DNA of 64,000 nucleotides from Metellina segmentata (taxonomy: Eukaryota; Arthropoda; Arachnida; Araneae; Tetragnathidae), in assembly GCA_947359465.1 (NCBI GenBank), contig OX375879.1:92492578-92556577 (forward strand), written 5' to 3'. Below are positions 1 to 13,014 of this stretch, piece by piece; the stretch's first letter is position 1; the number at the start of each line of letters is the position of its first letter. The notes under the pieces were generated by a model. It had not been told where the DNA came from, did not search any database, and saw only the letters and a list, made by a program, of their open reading frames with translations. The position numbers were made by a program, and so were the translations under genes.

Positions 1-792
1 TATCAAACATTTTGCGCAGTAATAATTTAATTCTTTATTACGGACGTCTTTTTCACATTCATAATTATTCTTAATGACGTATTAATTGGTATAGGTAATT
101 TAAAATTAAATATAGTGGCATGCTTCGATATTTATCAAACATTTTATGCAGTAAGAATTTAATTCTTTATTACGGAAGCCTTTTTTGCATTCATACAATT
201 ATTCTCAATGACGTATTAATTGGTATAGGTAATTTAAAATTCAATATAGTGGCATGCTTCGAAAGGTATCAAACATTTTGCGCAGTAAGAATTTAATTCT
301 TTATTACGGACGTCTTTTTCGCATTCATAATTATTCTTAATGACGTATTAATTGGTATAGGTAATTTAAAATTCCATATAGTGGCATGCTTCGATAGGTA
401 TCAAACATTTTGCGCAGTAATAATTTAATTCTTTATTACGAACGTCTTTTTCGCATTCATAATTATTCTTAATGACGTATTAATTGGTATAGGTAATTTA
501 AAATTCAATATAGTAACATTCTTTGATAGGTATCAAACATTTTGCGCAGTAAGAATTTAATTCTTTATTACGAACGTCTTTTTCGCATTCATAATTATTC
601 TTAATGACGTATTAATTGGTATAGGTAATTTAAAATTCAATATAGTGGCATGCTTCGATAGGTATCAAACATTTTGCGCAGTAAGAATTTAATTATTTAT
701 TACGGACGTCTTTTTTGCATTCATACAATTATTCTTAATGACGTATTAATTGGTATAGGTGATTTAAAATTCAATATAGTGGCATGCTTCGA
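1..792. repeat. 132-bp satellite, six copies, cut by window start
   Basis: Six head-to-tail copies begin at 1, 133, 267, 399, 531 and 663, so the unit is 132 bp (one copy is 134). Each starts TATCAAACATTTTGCGCAGT and ends near GGCATGCTTCGA. Copies differ by only a few bases, so the array is young or homogenised. It stops at about 792 and probably continues to the left of the window. No coding potential is visible. Confidence 0.93.
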
Positions 793-941
793 AGCTAGTG
801 GTCATATATCCGATGTCCTAAGCCACCTTATGATCTTCGGAACTTAAACTGGTGCAATTTATCGGTCTTGGTATTTTGTACCATTTAACCATTCCATTAT
901 GTTGTTTATTTTAACCATTCTATTTATAACCTTTAATTAGA

Positions 942-1592
942 TCTATATATATAATTATCTTACGTGGCACGCAAAAAAGACGTTATTTGTTATCGCGTTT
1001 TGGCAACATTGTACGATTGTTTGTTTACCATAAAACCTCGCGCCTCAATTGAATTTATAGCGTTATCGGATGAAATTTTATTGAAAAAAAAAAATTTTTA
1101 GTCGAGCTGTTGCAGTTAATAGAAATCAAAGGAAGCGTAGGATCTTTTCAGGGCCATTTAAAAAAACGGTCCTTTTCAGGGCCAACAATTATAGATCAAC
1201 AATACGCTTGCACTACAATTTTCGACAGCAAACTCATTGAAAAAGTGTGAGTGGCTCGAGTGCTTGGGTAAATGTACGCACAAACAACATGCTGGGTATT
1301 CGATTTCCAATCAGCGCTATCATTTCGAGTCAAAATTTGCTCAAAGTTTTCATTTGAATTCTGATTCCAGAGGTACTATATTTTTATTTTCTGTAATACA
1401 GCAAATTTAGATTTGAAATTTTTTTTCTTTTTGGAATATCATATTTTGTTCTCAACAATCACTTCTGCTAGGACACATGTCTTCATTGATGCGAGCAAAG
1501 CGAGCATAGGTTCGCGCAGCGACCTAATGAGGTTTGCGAAGCAATCCTCCGGGGGTTGGCGAGCTTTAGCGAGCAGGGGGCGGGCCCCCTAG
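942..1592 (+). mobile_element. Non-autonomous Helitron (651 bp)
   Basis: The left end reads TCTATATATATAATTATC, a common 5' form for animal Helitrons (starts TC). The right end is a GC-rich hairpin, AGGGGGC/GCCCCCT at 1575-1590, running straight into terminal CTAG at 1589-1592. The base before the element is A (941) and the base after is T (1593), matching insertion between A and T without target duplication. No Rep/helicase frame is present, so it would depend on a partner. The clustered GCGAGC/GCGAAGC words before the hairpin are also seen in some arthropod Helitron tails. Confidence 0.72.
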
Positions 1593-1863
1593 TTTGTTAT
1601 AATTTTCTTTCATATTGAATGGAAATGAATAGATATTTAACATGACTTTGCTTTGAGCCTCAACAATACCGACGAAGCTAACAATTTAAAAAGCCAATTT
1701 TAGAATAAATTCAAACAGCAGCGCCAATATGAGTGCGCATTTGACACAGAACTGATCATAGATTTTTTTTTAATGTAGTTGATCTTAGAAGCTTCACTTA
1801 TAAGGTTTTAATGTTTATTCTACGTTCCAGTATGATTTTCACATTCAAACGCCTATTCTTTAA

Positions 1864-2078
1864 CCTTTAGAATATAAGCCGGTACAGCAGTTGTACCATG
1901 ATTGCGCCAAGAAAGAATTTCGACAACGGCCAGAACATCAATTGCACCTTTAAAGTTATAAGCATCGCGCCAAGAAAGAATTGAGACTACAGCCCTAGCA
2001 GCAGTTGTACCTTGAACTTTATAAGAATCACGACAATAAAGAATCGCTCTTGTTATATCTATAGCCGTCGTCAAAAGG
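1864..2078. mobile_element. TTAA-flanked MITE, family 2 (215 bp)
   Basis: Flanked by TTAA at 1860-1863 and 2079-2082. The ends are inverted: CCTTTAGA... on the left and ...GTCGTCAAAAGG on the right. The inside holds diverged units of about 57 bp with the words CAGCAGTTGTACC and AAGAAAGAATT. Homologous copies are at 20423-20573 and, interrupted, at 28741-29536. TTAA flanks fit piggyBac or Kolobok type mobilisation. The 82-codon minus-strand frame here is a by-product of the repeats. Confidence 0.72.
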
Positions 2079-2126
2079 TTAATTTCAGATGACGAAATCA
2101 AAATTCGTAGTGGTAACCTAAAATTC

Positions 2127-2240
2127 TAGCCGACCAATCAGTCTAGAGTGCTGTCTTCTGGTCGAAAGGTTCCTGGTTTGAATACGGGATAAGGCATGCA
2201 TATGTGTTCTTCTGGAATGAATGAGTGGTATGTATGTGAG
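2127..2240 (+). mobile_element. Degenerate SINE head (family A)
   Basis: Begins GCCGACCAATC and carries GGTTCCTGGTTTGAATACGGG-like sequence, a decayed pol III B box. It matches the tRNA-like 5' part of the family A SINEs near 45.4, 48.7, 49.6 and 54.5 kb. The usual SINE body is not recognisable after about 2240. Confidence 0.5.
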
Positions 2241-2339
2241 GGGTAACGTGAAATCAACCGCCTCGTGAACCTGGGTAATGTCAAGTGGTTTCCAAATCCA
2301 TTCTTCTAGTGCCATAATGGTAAATGCTCAATTGGTCGT

Positions 2340-3300
2340 GCATTAGAAAAATTATAATTAACTATTGTAGTATGTTCCGATGCTTATGGTCGTATATCTC
2401 ATGTCCCATACTATTTATGCTAGTACCTTAGACTCGCTGAGCCTTTTTAAAGTCAATTTCTATAGCGAAGCTCCTTAGGCCTACCTACGTTTTACATGTT
2501 AATAAAGTTTAGTTGTAGTGTTACAGGTGGGAGAAAGGGGAGAGGTGTTCAATGTCAATGTACAATTGCGCAATGTCAATAAAATTAAATAATGTTTTAA
2601 GAACTGAAATTTACCATAATATCTCCATATATTCTCAGCTACCACCAGTACACATGATATCATAAATACCTGGCCATACTTAAAACTCAATTTGGCAATT
2701 CTCCGTTCAGAATTTAAATCTGATTTTCTTATTTTGATTCTACTTTTTGTTTCTTATTATTAATTTAGTTTAATTTCAATTTGCTTTATTTTCCTGGAGC
2801 AGCCACGGAGTCCTTAGGGCTCCGGGGATGACATGTTGGAACCACAGATTTATGCTATCTGGTAGTTCAACTAACGCAGTTTATTTATTCGTTTGTTTGT
2901 TTGGAAAGTTGGTTGGTGAATTAATATCGCACTGGATCAACACAACGGGCTTTCTGCAGTTTGTCGAATTTATTTTTAATTTTATACCATTAAACTCAAA
3001 AATTATTAGCTAGGTATATTTTTATTTCCTTCTATTCTGATCGGAAATTATTGATGCTTTTCACAGTACACTGTAATAGAAAATGGAATTAGATTTGTAT
3101 TCAGAAAATAAGAATCCCCAAATACCACGCATATTAGCATTAAAACCCCCAAAAAATAACAAAAGCTTTTGAAGCATAAAATTATTAAATGAAATAGATC
3201 GAGCACTGTACTTGCTTTTCAATTATTTTTTGTGGTTGTATGAAAAGAACCGGCGCCATTTATAAAATATATTAAGTTTTCGCTTCTCGAAGTTTCTTTT
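2340..3300. other. AT-rich stretch, nothing recognised
   Basis: Only short chance frames (60-65 codons) on both strands. No repeat unit, splice-framed exon or RNA gene was recognised. Confidence 0.5.
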
Positions 3301-5000
3301 TTACTAACGCGGGAATGAGCATTTGATTGTGAATCAAGTTTCCTTAACAATGCGTGTTTTTTGCATAAATGATAAAATATTCCTCTTCGGACCTAATATT
3401 TTTTTTTCTCCTTTAATTAATTAACCCCAATACGTGTGATTAAAATACTAAAAATGTGTATCGAAAGGGATAGCAGGAAGAACAATGCCATTTTTTTTTT
3501 GTTTAAGACAATTAACTTTCCGAGCACATCATAGAAGTCTTTTAAAAGCCCTCAAACTCGCCGAATAAGAAGAGCGCAATTTCAAAATTCATGAGCGCGC
3601 GGTTAAATATGCAAAGCTAAAGAGAGTCTTCTTAAATTACGATCAAATTCACATTCACAATTCTTTCTCTCCTTCCAGAGGTGGAACCCCGTGCTTCTCG
3701 ACCAAAAAGCAAAGGAGATGGAAGCCAAAAAAGAATCAAGCTGGTATCTTTTGTCGAGTTTTGATTCCATTTTACTCCATTTTTGTAAATAAAGTGAAAA
3801 AGAAGGAGTTTAAAGGGGAAAAAATACTCGCGCCAGCGCAGCTGCTTAGCGCGCCAGTGGCTTTAAAATTTTAATGAATACATTGTCGCTGGGAAGCAAA
3901 GTCGTTTTGTTCTTGGGGCAGCGCCGTTATCACAATGACTGTTCTGCGGATGGGAGTCATTTAAATTACAAATATGGCAAGCAAACACAGAACGCAAACC
4001 GAAAGAAAAAGGGACTGGCAAAACGTGGACCGAGACCCGGAGGTTTTAATGAAAACTTTTGCATCAGGTAAGCCTTAAGCAATTATGTAAAGCAGCGGAG
4101 GCGAAAACCACGCTGTGAAAGAACAGTGGACGAAAAAAACGGGACGTTACGCCAGTTTATCATCACAATAGAGTTTCTCTTCAGTTTAGTACGGAAGGGC
4201 CCAACGAAGCATTCAATGACAAAGACAATTTTTACCTCTGGAACTCGTTTCTTCGTTAGTTTTGGGGGCAACAACAAGGAAGTGGAAAAAGAGCGACAAC
4301 AACAACAAAAATAAGCTGGAGGAATTATTTATCGATGTGGTGAGAAGACCTTCAAGAAGTCGTGCGCCATCTTTGAGCAGACGTCAGCACTCTGCGGCTG
4401 GAAGAAGTGGGAGATTAGTATGGGTGGTTGTAATTATGGAATTTTCGTCGCACAACACACGCATCGGTGGATAGTGAGGGAAAAAGAAGGTGGTAAAGGA
4501 GGACACGACAGCATCTTTTGAGGTTGAGACTTAAGGAAAGCATCGAGGTGGCCTCGTTTTTACACGGGGGTGGGCGTCAGGGGGTGGATCAGAACAAAAA
4601 AACCGAAGTCCTCTTCCTACTACAACAAATGCGCGAGATTCATTTTGTCGAGTTTATTTGCTCTTGTCATGAAAATATAACAAAAAATGAAATGAAAAAC
4701 TATGAAGGAGGTGAAAAAAAATTTCACAAGTGAGGTGAAATTTTTCCGGCTCAGCAAATAGTAATTTTACTTGTTTCCTTTTCCCCGAGTTGTTTTTCTT
4801 GCACACAAACGAGTCGGAGCTCTCAACTTCTTTTGCTGCATTTTTTTTATTATTATTATTATTCTGGAAGCTTATCGCTGTTTTTTTCCCTAAGAACGCA
4901 ATCAAAAATGTTTTCCTTTCCTCGAAAAGGAGAGGAAAGGTAGATGTGTGTGAAAAAAGAGGCGAAATGTTTGCTTATAATGCTATTTAATATATATTAG
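3300..5000. other. Unique-sequence island 1
   Basis: Less AT-rich than its surroundings and with no similarity to the other repeats in the window. It holds GC-rich spots (about 3830-3870), long purine runs and an (ATT)n tract near 4848-4864. Several overlapping frames of 60-83 codons exist on both strands, and none has a recognisable domain. It could be regulatory DNA or an unrecognised exon-bearing segment. Confidence 0.35.
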
Positions 5001-5810
5001 CAAATACAGATTTCTTGCACCTGAAAATGACGCTGAGTGTTTTATAAGTATTTAGTCGCCTTTTGCCCTCTTGAAGGAAGTAATGCGCTTAATGTAGGAG
5101 CATTAAATCTTCTTAAATTTAAACCTTGAGTAGGGCTGTTTCGTTTCAATGGGATCTGCTGAGTGTTTTCTGCTGAAACCGTTTTGACGTTTTAATCTAC
5201 TACTTAGAATCGTATACATAGTTGCTGATACTGATTTATTTTTCGGATATATTAAATAGACTACTTTTTACAAGATGGTTTTATTTGATTCCACATTTAA
5301 GACTATTAGATAGAATTGGGAGAATATTGAATTATAGTTTTTGAATTGAAAATTTGCATTTATAGTGAGGAATGGAATGCAATCATATTTTTTTAATGTT
5401 TTAGTCTGATAATATTACTAATTATAATCTAGAGCATTACTTTATTTTGAAATTCCTTAGGGAAGTAAGTAAATTTTCATTGTAAAAGTTTAATTGGAGT
5501 TTTTTATTATTTTGTCAATAAGTCATGTTTTTAATACCTGTGTATGGAAAAAAAATATTTTTATTAATGTTGTGTGGAACAATTACCAAAACTAAAAGAA
5601 GTCAACGTAGAGAATAAAAATGCTCGAGTTTAGTACTGCATCACCAATTTTCAAAGCAGGTTTTAAGGAAAATGTATTTATCTAACGAAAGCTATTATTG
5701 TTTAACTATCATTGCTCTCAATGGTCATTAGTTTAACCATCTTTCATTCGAACCACCTTTCAAATAGAAGATAAATTAAAATTTGATCTTGTTTTAAACG
5801 TATAGAGTCG
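5000..5810. other. AT-rich stretch, nothing recognised
   Basis: Long A/T runs, no frame above 70 codons that is not part of the adjacent transposon, and no repeat recognised. Confidence 0.5.
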
Positions 5811-5812
5811 TA

Positions 5813-6382
5813 CACTACCCTACAATGATGAACCGGACAGCAAGATGTGATAGTATAGGGGAAAGAATACATGCTGTAATAGGTGGATGGTCCCCCACGT
5901 GCTGCAATTAAACTAGCAACCCTTCCGGGCATACTTTCAACTAGGTTTTGAAACACAGCTATGGGTATTTGTGTTCATACATGTAGCAAGAATGTCGGCA
6001 GCTTTGCTGTAGATTTCGGACGTGGTTCCTTGATCCGTAAGCGTCGCTCTAACCGATCCCACAAATATTCTATGGAGTTTAGGTCGGGACTCTGAGCAGG
6101 ACAGGGAAGATGCTTTACATCCATTTCTTGATACCATTGATTTACAGACGCTGCAACATGACACGGAGCGTTGTAGTACTGGAAGTAACATTCGTCCATT
6201 CCATAAAAGTGCCAGAAGGTAGGAAGTACCTGATTGTCCAAAATGTTCGTGTAGGTTTCGGCGTTCAGTTGACCAGGAACAACATGCAGAGGTCCCAGGC
6301 CAGACCACGAAAAACACCACCAAACAAGTAGTCGGATTTTATGTAAATCCGGTGGTGTCCGGTCCATTATTGTTGGGTAGTG
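5813..6382 (-). mobile_element. Short Tc1-like element, copy A (570 bp)
   Basis: Terminal inverted repeats CACTACCCTACAAT... on the left and ...ATTGTTGGGTAGTG on the right, flanked by a TA duplication at 5811-5812 and 6383-6384. Same structure as copies at 28766-29336 and 43153-43717: both ends are kept, but only the C-terminal half of the transposase is present. The three copies therefore descend from one internally deleted parent. Confidence 0.88.
5883..6367 (-). pseudogene. Tc1/mariner transposase C-terminal relic, copy A
   Basis: Tc1-type DDE transposases cut and join transposon ends in the nucleus. An open frame (5975-6367) covers the last half of the family. Visible are WWCFSWSGLGPL, the block around NAPCH and AQSPDLNSIEYLW. 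The second catalytic aspartate, expected just before NAPCH, is tyrosine here (QYYNAPCH), so the enzyme would be dead. A frameshift near 5970 moves the C-terminal tail (AVFQNLVESMPGRV) into another frame. The N-terminal DNA-binding half and the first aspartate are missing. Confidence 0.88.
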
Positions 6383-6384
6383 TA

Positions 6385-7378
6385 TTTGGATTTAGTGTAG
6401 ACCTTGAGGCGATTATTTGAACACTGCATAGCCTATTTCTTTAAACTTCGGAATGTGGCATTGATCCCGACACTATTGAAAAACGGAGGTTTTTCCAAAA
6501 GGTTCCGAAAGGAGATTTTTGGGCAGATGCAACAGTTCGTCCCGCTTTTGTCGCTATATGGCATCGCGGAGAACGGAAGTAATATCGACCTCACACGTGT
6601 CAAATTTTGTCAGAACAAATTTTAGTTATTACTTGTGGAAATAATTGCGTTATTGGATTGTGTTCCTTGAATTTTGTTAAGCATTCAAAATGCCGGAAAA
6701 TAAGTAGCATTTTCGACATAGTATGCTTTTTTATTTCCCAAAAGGCAAGAATGCTTTGCAGGCGCAAAAGAAGGTACGTGTTGGGTAAGTGGCCTTCCAC
6801 GTGCATTAGGCCTTCCACGTCTTTAGGCAGAAACCTCATAACTTCTCTGAGCGCGAGATCATGCAGCTACCAAAGAGACGGATAAATGTCATCGAACAGA
6901 ATGGCACATACTATATTGATTAAATGTAATGTTTAGTAAATAATGTAATGTTTCTACAATTTTTGTCAAAGAAAACGGGACTAACTTTTCCATCAACCCA
7001 TGATGCAACATCCTTGATTATGTTTAATTGTCTAGAATGTTTATGTCGCTCTTATTTCGATTTGAAAGTATTGTAACTATGATCTCATGTCCTTCCATAC
7101 AGAAATATTCCCTTCAAATTTTATTGTTGGTACCATGCAGACAAAATAATATCAAACGTCAGCTTTCACCAAGGTCATCTGATTGGAAGAGTTTGAATCG
7201 TGATTGTAAAAACCATTCGAACTTAAAACCAACGGCATATTGTTCTTAAATTGAGTCATTCAGGACTTGTCGATAGACAAACTTGTTAAATAGGCTCTCG
7301 TCCTATTTCAAGGGTCTGTAATAATGATTCCCCTGACTCGATTCACATAAGAAGTCAGGTGCGGGAGAGTTGAACCTT
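6385..7378. other. No recognised feature
   Basis: Mixed-composition DNA with a 92-codon plus frame at 6607-6885 and shadows on the other strand. No domain, repeat or RNA recognised. A short doublet GGCCTTCCACGT occurs at about 6790 and 6810. Confidence 0.4.
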
Positions 7379-7404
7379 TTAGTAGACGAGATACATCGTC
7401 AAGA

Positions 7405-7785
7405 CAACCGACCTCCTTGTTGGTTGTCTCGACGAGGTATTTCTTCGAGGACCTTCGTTGGTTGTCTCGACGAGGTATATCTTCGAGAACCTTCGTTGGT
7501 TGTCTCGACGAGGTATCTCTTCGAGAACCTTCGTTGGTTGTCTCGACGAGGTATCTCTTCGAGGACCTTCGTTGGTTGTCTCGACGAGGTATATCTTCGA
7601 GGACCTTCGTTGGTTGTCTCGACGAGGTATCTCTTCGAGAACCTTCGTTGGTTGTCTCGACGAGGTATCTCTTCGAGGACCTTCGTTGGTTGTCTCGACG
7701 AGGTATCTCTTCGAGGACCTTCGTTGGTTGTCTCGAAGAGATATATCTTCGAGGACCTTCGTTGGTTGTCTCGACGAGGTATGGT
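7405..7785. repeat. 38-bp minisatellite, about 9.6 copies
   Basis: Units begin TTGGTTGTCTCGACGAGG at 7420, 7458, 7496 and every 38 bp to 7762. Variation is limited to a few bases (for example ATATC against ATCTC, GAGAAC against GAGGAC). Five overlapping frames of 111-209 codons on both strands run through it. They exist because the unit lacks stops in most frames and are not genes. The unit resembles the inner part of the palindromic TTAA family (CTCGACGAGGTATCTC), so this looks like a local expansion of that family's end. Confidence 0.92.
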
Positions 7786-7960
7786 CATCCTGACCAGATC
7801 TTGATGGACGAGATATATTTTCATTAGTAGAAAACTGACAGCGTCTTGATAAGGTCATCATCAAACGAATCGGAAATATCTCGATGACAAGATATCTCGT
7901 CATTAGATTGGTCAGATCTCGATGGACGAATATCTCGTCGAAACTACTTGTGTTAATTCC
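7786..7960. repeat. Palindromic TTAA-family sequence beside the 38-bp array
   Basis: Contains GACAAGATATCTCGTC and GACGAATATCTCGTC, each close to the perfect palindrome GACGAGATATCTCGTC, with the usual linker words CAGATC and TCATTAG. It continues the array to its left. Confidence 0.7.
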
Positions 7961-8336
7961 TAACCTAATGTTCCTTAGTGTTAATTCCTCACTTAACTTC
8001 TCTTGCAACCATGCTCAGTTGCATTTATATGGTCTCACCCGTTATGGTTTTCATCTGCTGGCACCAACAGGCTTTCATCTTTGAAAGACATTTGCCACAG
8101 TTGGTTTTAAGAATCTGAAGATCGGAAATACAACTGTTTGGGGTGGTGATTGGTTCTTTACACAACGGTCATTTTTGAATCACGGGAGCTGATTAGACCA
8201 AGATTTCCGGCTTAAACCTCTTGGAAGTATATCTTCGCATTGAAAACTGTCCTCTACTGGTAAGCCTCATGTCCAAAAACCTGTTCTATAATGCTTATAA
8301 AATCTTCAAAGTCCTTTCGTACTCCTAACAAATTCT

Positions 8337-8632
8337 GGCCGTGGTAGCCCAGTTGAAAGAGTGACGTATTACGAACCCGAGGGTTGCGAGTTCGAATCCA
8401 ACCAAATTCCTACGTGAATATAGGGAGCTGGTGCACGTTAACTATACCGTGGCCTCAAACGTCCTCACATTGGCGTGGTGTGGAAGTTTGGATATCGGGG
8501 TTCCAGCTCAGGTTATCTGATCGTTGTTCAAACTTACGTAGTGGTGTTCTACGATCTATCCCTTCGGGTTTGATCACTGTTGCCAATAATACGTTGTGTT
8601 GCTCCAGTGCGACGTTAAATATCAAAATACCA
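8337..8632 (+). mobile_element. tRNA-derived SINE, family B, near full length
   Basis: Starts GGCCGTGGTAGCCCAGTTG with an A-box-like TGGTAGCCCAGT (8342-8353) and a B-box GAGTTCGAATCC (8388-8399). The body has the block shared by all SINEs here (GTGGAAGTTTGG, CCAGCTCAGGT) and ends GTTGCTCCAGTGCGACGTTAA. It would be transcribed by RNA polymerase III and moved by a LINE in trans. The 86-codon frame across it is not a gene. Confidence 0.85.
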
Positions 8633-8683
8633 TGGCTTACCTAATTTATTAAATTTAACTCGATTCTACTAAATTAAGGGTCA

Positions 8684-8780
8684 TGATTGCCCAGTTGAGT
8701 GAGTCACGAATTAACAACCGGAATGTTGTTAATTCGAAACTCCATTCAACCAAAAGACCGTCGTGTAAGTGGGTTAGAAT
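8684..8780 (+). mobile_element. SINE family B head fragment
   Basis: GGTCATGATTGCCCAGTTGAG followed by a B-box-like TTCGAAACTCC and AAAGACCGTCGTGTAAG matches the first third of family B. The body is absent. Confidence 0.65.
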
Positions 8781-8820
8781 GCTTACTTACACTTCAAAAT
8801 GGATCAACAATGGATAAACA

Positions 8821-9425
8821 TTAAGGGGGTCTGAGACTCAAAATTCTAAAATCTTCAGTTTTAAAGTTTTTGTTCTGAAATTTGTTTTTTGTAGGAACAC
8901 ATTGTATTTTGCAATTATAATAACTATTTAATATTTTCAAAACTTTAAAAACATTTTTATTAAAATTAAAAATTGTCAAAATTTGACGTTGGACAAAATT
9001 GATACATCTCAAAATATTTTATAACAAATCCCTTCATTTTTTCATTAATTAACTTCTACGAGTTCATACTATAAATTATCTTAGTATTTTTTGGTTAAAA
9101 CAATTAGAAATTTTTTTTTTAATATTTTGTTCAAAAACTACATAAAACACATAGTATAATACAAAGTTCGAAAAATTATAGAAAAAAAAACAAATTCATA
9201 TTGCTGAAGAAAATTATAGAAATATATTTGAAAAGTAAATGTTGAAAATTTCGTTCATTTATGAGAAGTAGTTCTTAAGTTATATCCATTTATACTATTA
9301 AACTCCTATTTAACACAAAGCAGAAAAGAGCGTTTAAAATTATGAAGGCTCGTTGGATTTGCAGCTGTCATGTTTATAAAAAGTTAAATATTTCCGGTTC
9401 TAGTAGAAATAAACTTAAGGTGTCA
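8821..9425. other. AT-rich segment opening with TTAAGGGGGTC
   Basis: Starts TTAAGGGGGTCTGAGAC and becomes very AT-rich. The same opening recurs at 58318 (TTAAGGGGGTCCGGGAC), also followed by A/T-rich hairpin-prone DNA. This may be the left end of another TTAA-targeting MITE, but no matching right end was found. Confidence 0.3.
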
Positions 9426-9537
9426 TTTTATTCCGAAATATCTGTATTATTTTTTAAGATAATAAAAAAAATGGGACTTTTTTTCATATTTTGATTCCCA
9501 GACTGATTTTGATTCCCCTTGATTTTTAAATTAATCT

Positions 9538-9775
9538 TGGCATCAAATATCCTCACATCGACATGTTGTAAAAGTTTGAAGTGAGGTGCCAGTTGCGGCG
9601 CTGATCTTGTCCTTTGACCGCGTTTCAAAGTTACGAGAAGTTGTCCTTGGAGTCCCCTCGGAAATTTCGATGTTGTCCTTGGATAGTTCCCCACGCGATA
9701 TCGTCGTCCTGAATCGCCACCAATAGCCCGTTGCGTTGCTTCAGAGTGACGTACATTCAACTAACTACCTACCTA
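9538..9775 (+). mobile_element. SINE body and tail, 5'-truncated
   Basis: Diverged copy of the shared body (TCAAATATCCTCACATCG, GGTGCCAGTTG, CACCAATAGCCCGTTGCGTTG, GTGACGTAC) ending in a CTAC/CTACCT simple tail. No tRNA head, as expected for incomplete reverse transcription. Confidence 0.75.
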
Positions 9776-9822
9776 CGTCAAAATGAAACATGAAACAATT
9801 TAACAACAATTACCTCCAGATA

Positions 9823-10140
9823 GTTATGTTGCCTAAATGAGGAATTCCGTCTAGTTCTGTTGCTTGAACGTTGATTCCATATAGTTCAATTGCTTAAACC
9901 TGAGCGCATTTCTCTCTTCTATGTCAGAAAAGCTCTTTTTGGATGTTTATGTCCATTTACATTGCTTGGATCAGCCCAGCCCTTGACCATTTCCTGCCTT
10001 CCATACGCCATAAAGCCGAACCAATGTGAGAGCCCTGTTGCTCAAACGTCCATCCGTGGTAGTTATACTGCTTAAACGTCTATTCCACGTATTTCTGTTG
10101 CTTACATACGTTAATTACAAACCGTCTTGTTGCTCATGGC
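9823..10140. repeat. Diverged ~31-bp minisatellite in two blocks
   Basis: Units like AGTTCTGTTGCTTAAACGT-ATTCCA recur near 9826, 9852, 9882, 10030, 10060 and 10090, with a unit-free gap at about 9905-10025. It lies just left of island 2. Confidence 0.6.
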
Positions 10141-10249
10141 CAATTCCTGAATTGATTTTACCCCCCCAAAAAAACGCAGGGATCGCTTTCATCATTAAAT
10201 TCCAATCTCAGTCTCAGAAGCATAAAATCCGAGACAATGCTCCCCAACT

Positions 10250-11280
10250 AAAATAAATACTCAGCCTCTTACAGGGCCAAAACAAAATTTCAACACACAG
10301 AGAAGAAAACTCCCCACTATTAAAGACAAGGAGGGAAATAAGTTCACAAAAATAACGCCTACCCGGATCTAATATTTTCTCGACAAACGCACACGTCCTG
10401 GAGATTAAGGTAAAGAATTAAGGTACCGGCATTTTTTATCCTTTTCCTTACCCATTGCGATAGGAAGGAAAAAGGTAATGCCGATGAGTGACATTAATTG
10501 CTAGGCCTTACCTTCCTTCTGGTAAGGGGGTGGGAAGCCAGATCCGCTTGTTTCCGAGGAAACATCCGCAGAGGACAAAGCACGGAAAAGGTTTCTTCTT
10601 CCAATTAGAAAGGCACAAGATTCCTCTCCACCCCTGCCTTCCTCATACTTTCCCTGATTTTTTTCGACTTGTTGTTTGTGACGTTTACTTATTATTATTA
10701 TTATTTCCTTCGGAAATCTTTCAAAGGTTGTAATAAGCTTTTCAGGGAAAGCTTGCATTGACAATTTACTTGTCGTTACCGGGAGACGAAATCTCCTGTC
10801 TCGGAATTATAATTTTTTTCGTCTCTCTTCGGATCGGATCCACGGAAAAATTAGTCAAGTGTACTTAACATGCGGAGAGCGTAATTTCGAGGGACTTTTC
10901 TGTTCCGTAATCGCCAATAAATCTCGGTCCTCGAGGGCATGCGAAACTCGGAACTGTTTTGGTCAGCCACCAGGGCGGAAGGGGATCGTATCCTAGGTTA
11001 TGCTAGAATCCATAATCGCTCGCTTGGTGTTTATTACTGTGTGAACGCATCGGAGCTCGGGACTAAAAATTGGAAACGTTCTTCGGGCGCTCTGAACATG
11101 ACGAACGAAATCATCTTAGCTTTCTTTTTCTGACTGGCGTCCGGGATGCGAATTCTTTATGGAATCCGATAGTGCGCATTAAGCGGACTCTTCAAGTTTC
11201 GAACTGATTAATTTCGTGAAGTTTTCTACGGCCCTTTAACAAAGTAAGCAAAACAATCTTTTAAATATCTTTAAAAAAAA
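10250..11280. other. Unique-sequence island 2
   Basis: GC-richer single-copy-looking DNA. It includes an imperfect inverted repeat at about 10428-10483 (CGGCATT arms) and a CCTTACC/GGTAAGG stem at about 10505-10527, plus an (ATT)n tract near 10690. The 60-90 codon frames show no domain. Candidate regulatory DNA by composition only. Confidence 0.35.
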
Positions 11281-11404
11281 TCGGGTAGGCTTTGTCGGAG
11301 CACAGACGTGAGATTTTACATAAATACGTCTTGTTAGTGCGTAGTATTTATTTGGTTGGCTGGAATGGGTTTTATGGCGCCAGGATCATATTTGTTCTTA
11401 CTGC

Positions 11405-11560
11405 GCTAAGGTAGGTAGGAATTTAATTAACGTCGCACTGAATCAACGCAATGGGCTATTTGCAACGCTAAGAGATCAATCCCCAAGGAAAATGTCCGAA
11501 GGGGAAAGATTCGAGGACAGTAACGCGTGATTTGGAACCACGGTCACATGACGATTTGCT
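11405..11560 (-). mobile_element. SINE body and tail, 5'-truncated
   Basis: Reads GGTAGGTAGGAATTTAATT then ACGTCGCACTG and ends near CACATGACGA. This is the minus-strand image of the shared SINE 3' body with a CCTACC-type tail. Confidence 0.78.
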
Positions 11561-12079
11561 GAGTGAAATACAAGACTGGCAATATCAATTAATATACACT
11601 ATATGGTCAAAAGTATTTGGACACTGATGTTTATCAGAAAAGTGTTTTATTATACTATTTAGAAACGGGTAGGCCCTCCTTTTGCTAATACAATTACAGC
11701 TGCAGCACAGCGAGACATACTCTCCACACGTTCATTGTAAATCTAGGCAGGAATAGATCTCCATGTCTCTTACAAGGCTATGAGAAGAGATTGCTGTGTA
11801 GATGGGCGTGCGTGATAGTGTCGTACTCGTCACTCCAGTTTCTCCCACAAGTGCTCGATCGGATTGAGATCGGGGTTCTGAACAGGCCAGTCAAGAAAAT
11901 TTACCTCATTTTCAGGAAGACCAGCACACTTTTTGTATGACATGGATCTCGATCCTGTTGAAAGAAACAAACATCAACGCCGTAGTATTGCCATAGGCAA
12001 GTCCAAATGATCCAGAACGTCGAGGTACACGTCAGCGTCCATTGTACCAGGTACATTACGCAATGGGTATAGTCCTATC

Positions 12080-12928
<849 letters not shown>

Positions 12929-13014
12929 GTCCTAACCAGGAAAACAATCCCACTCTATGATGGATCCTCCTCCGAATTTCTAAAGTGTCCAAATACTTTT
13001 GACCATATAGTGTA

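Noticed and set aside
7379..8008. 209-codon minus-strand frame and four other long frames over the 38-bp array
   Set aside because: The frames exist on both strands and several phases because the 38-bp unit lacks stops. No domain, and the DNA is plainly a minisatellite related to a dispersed element.
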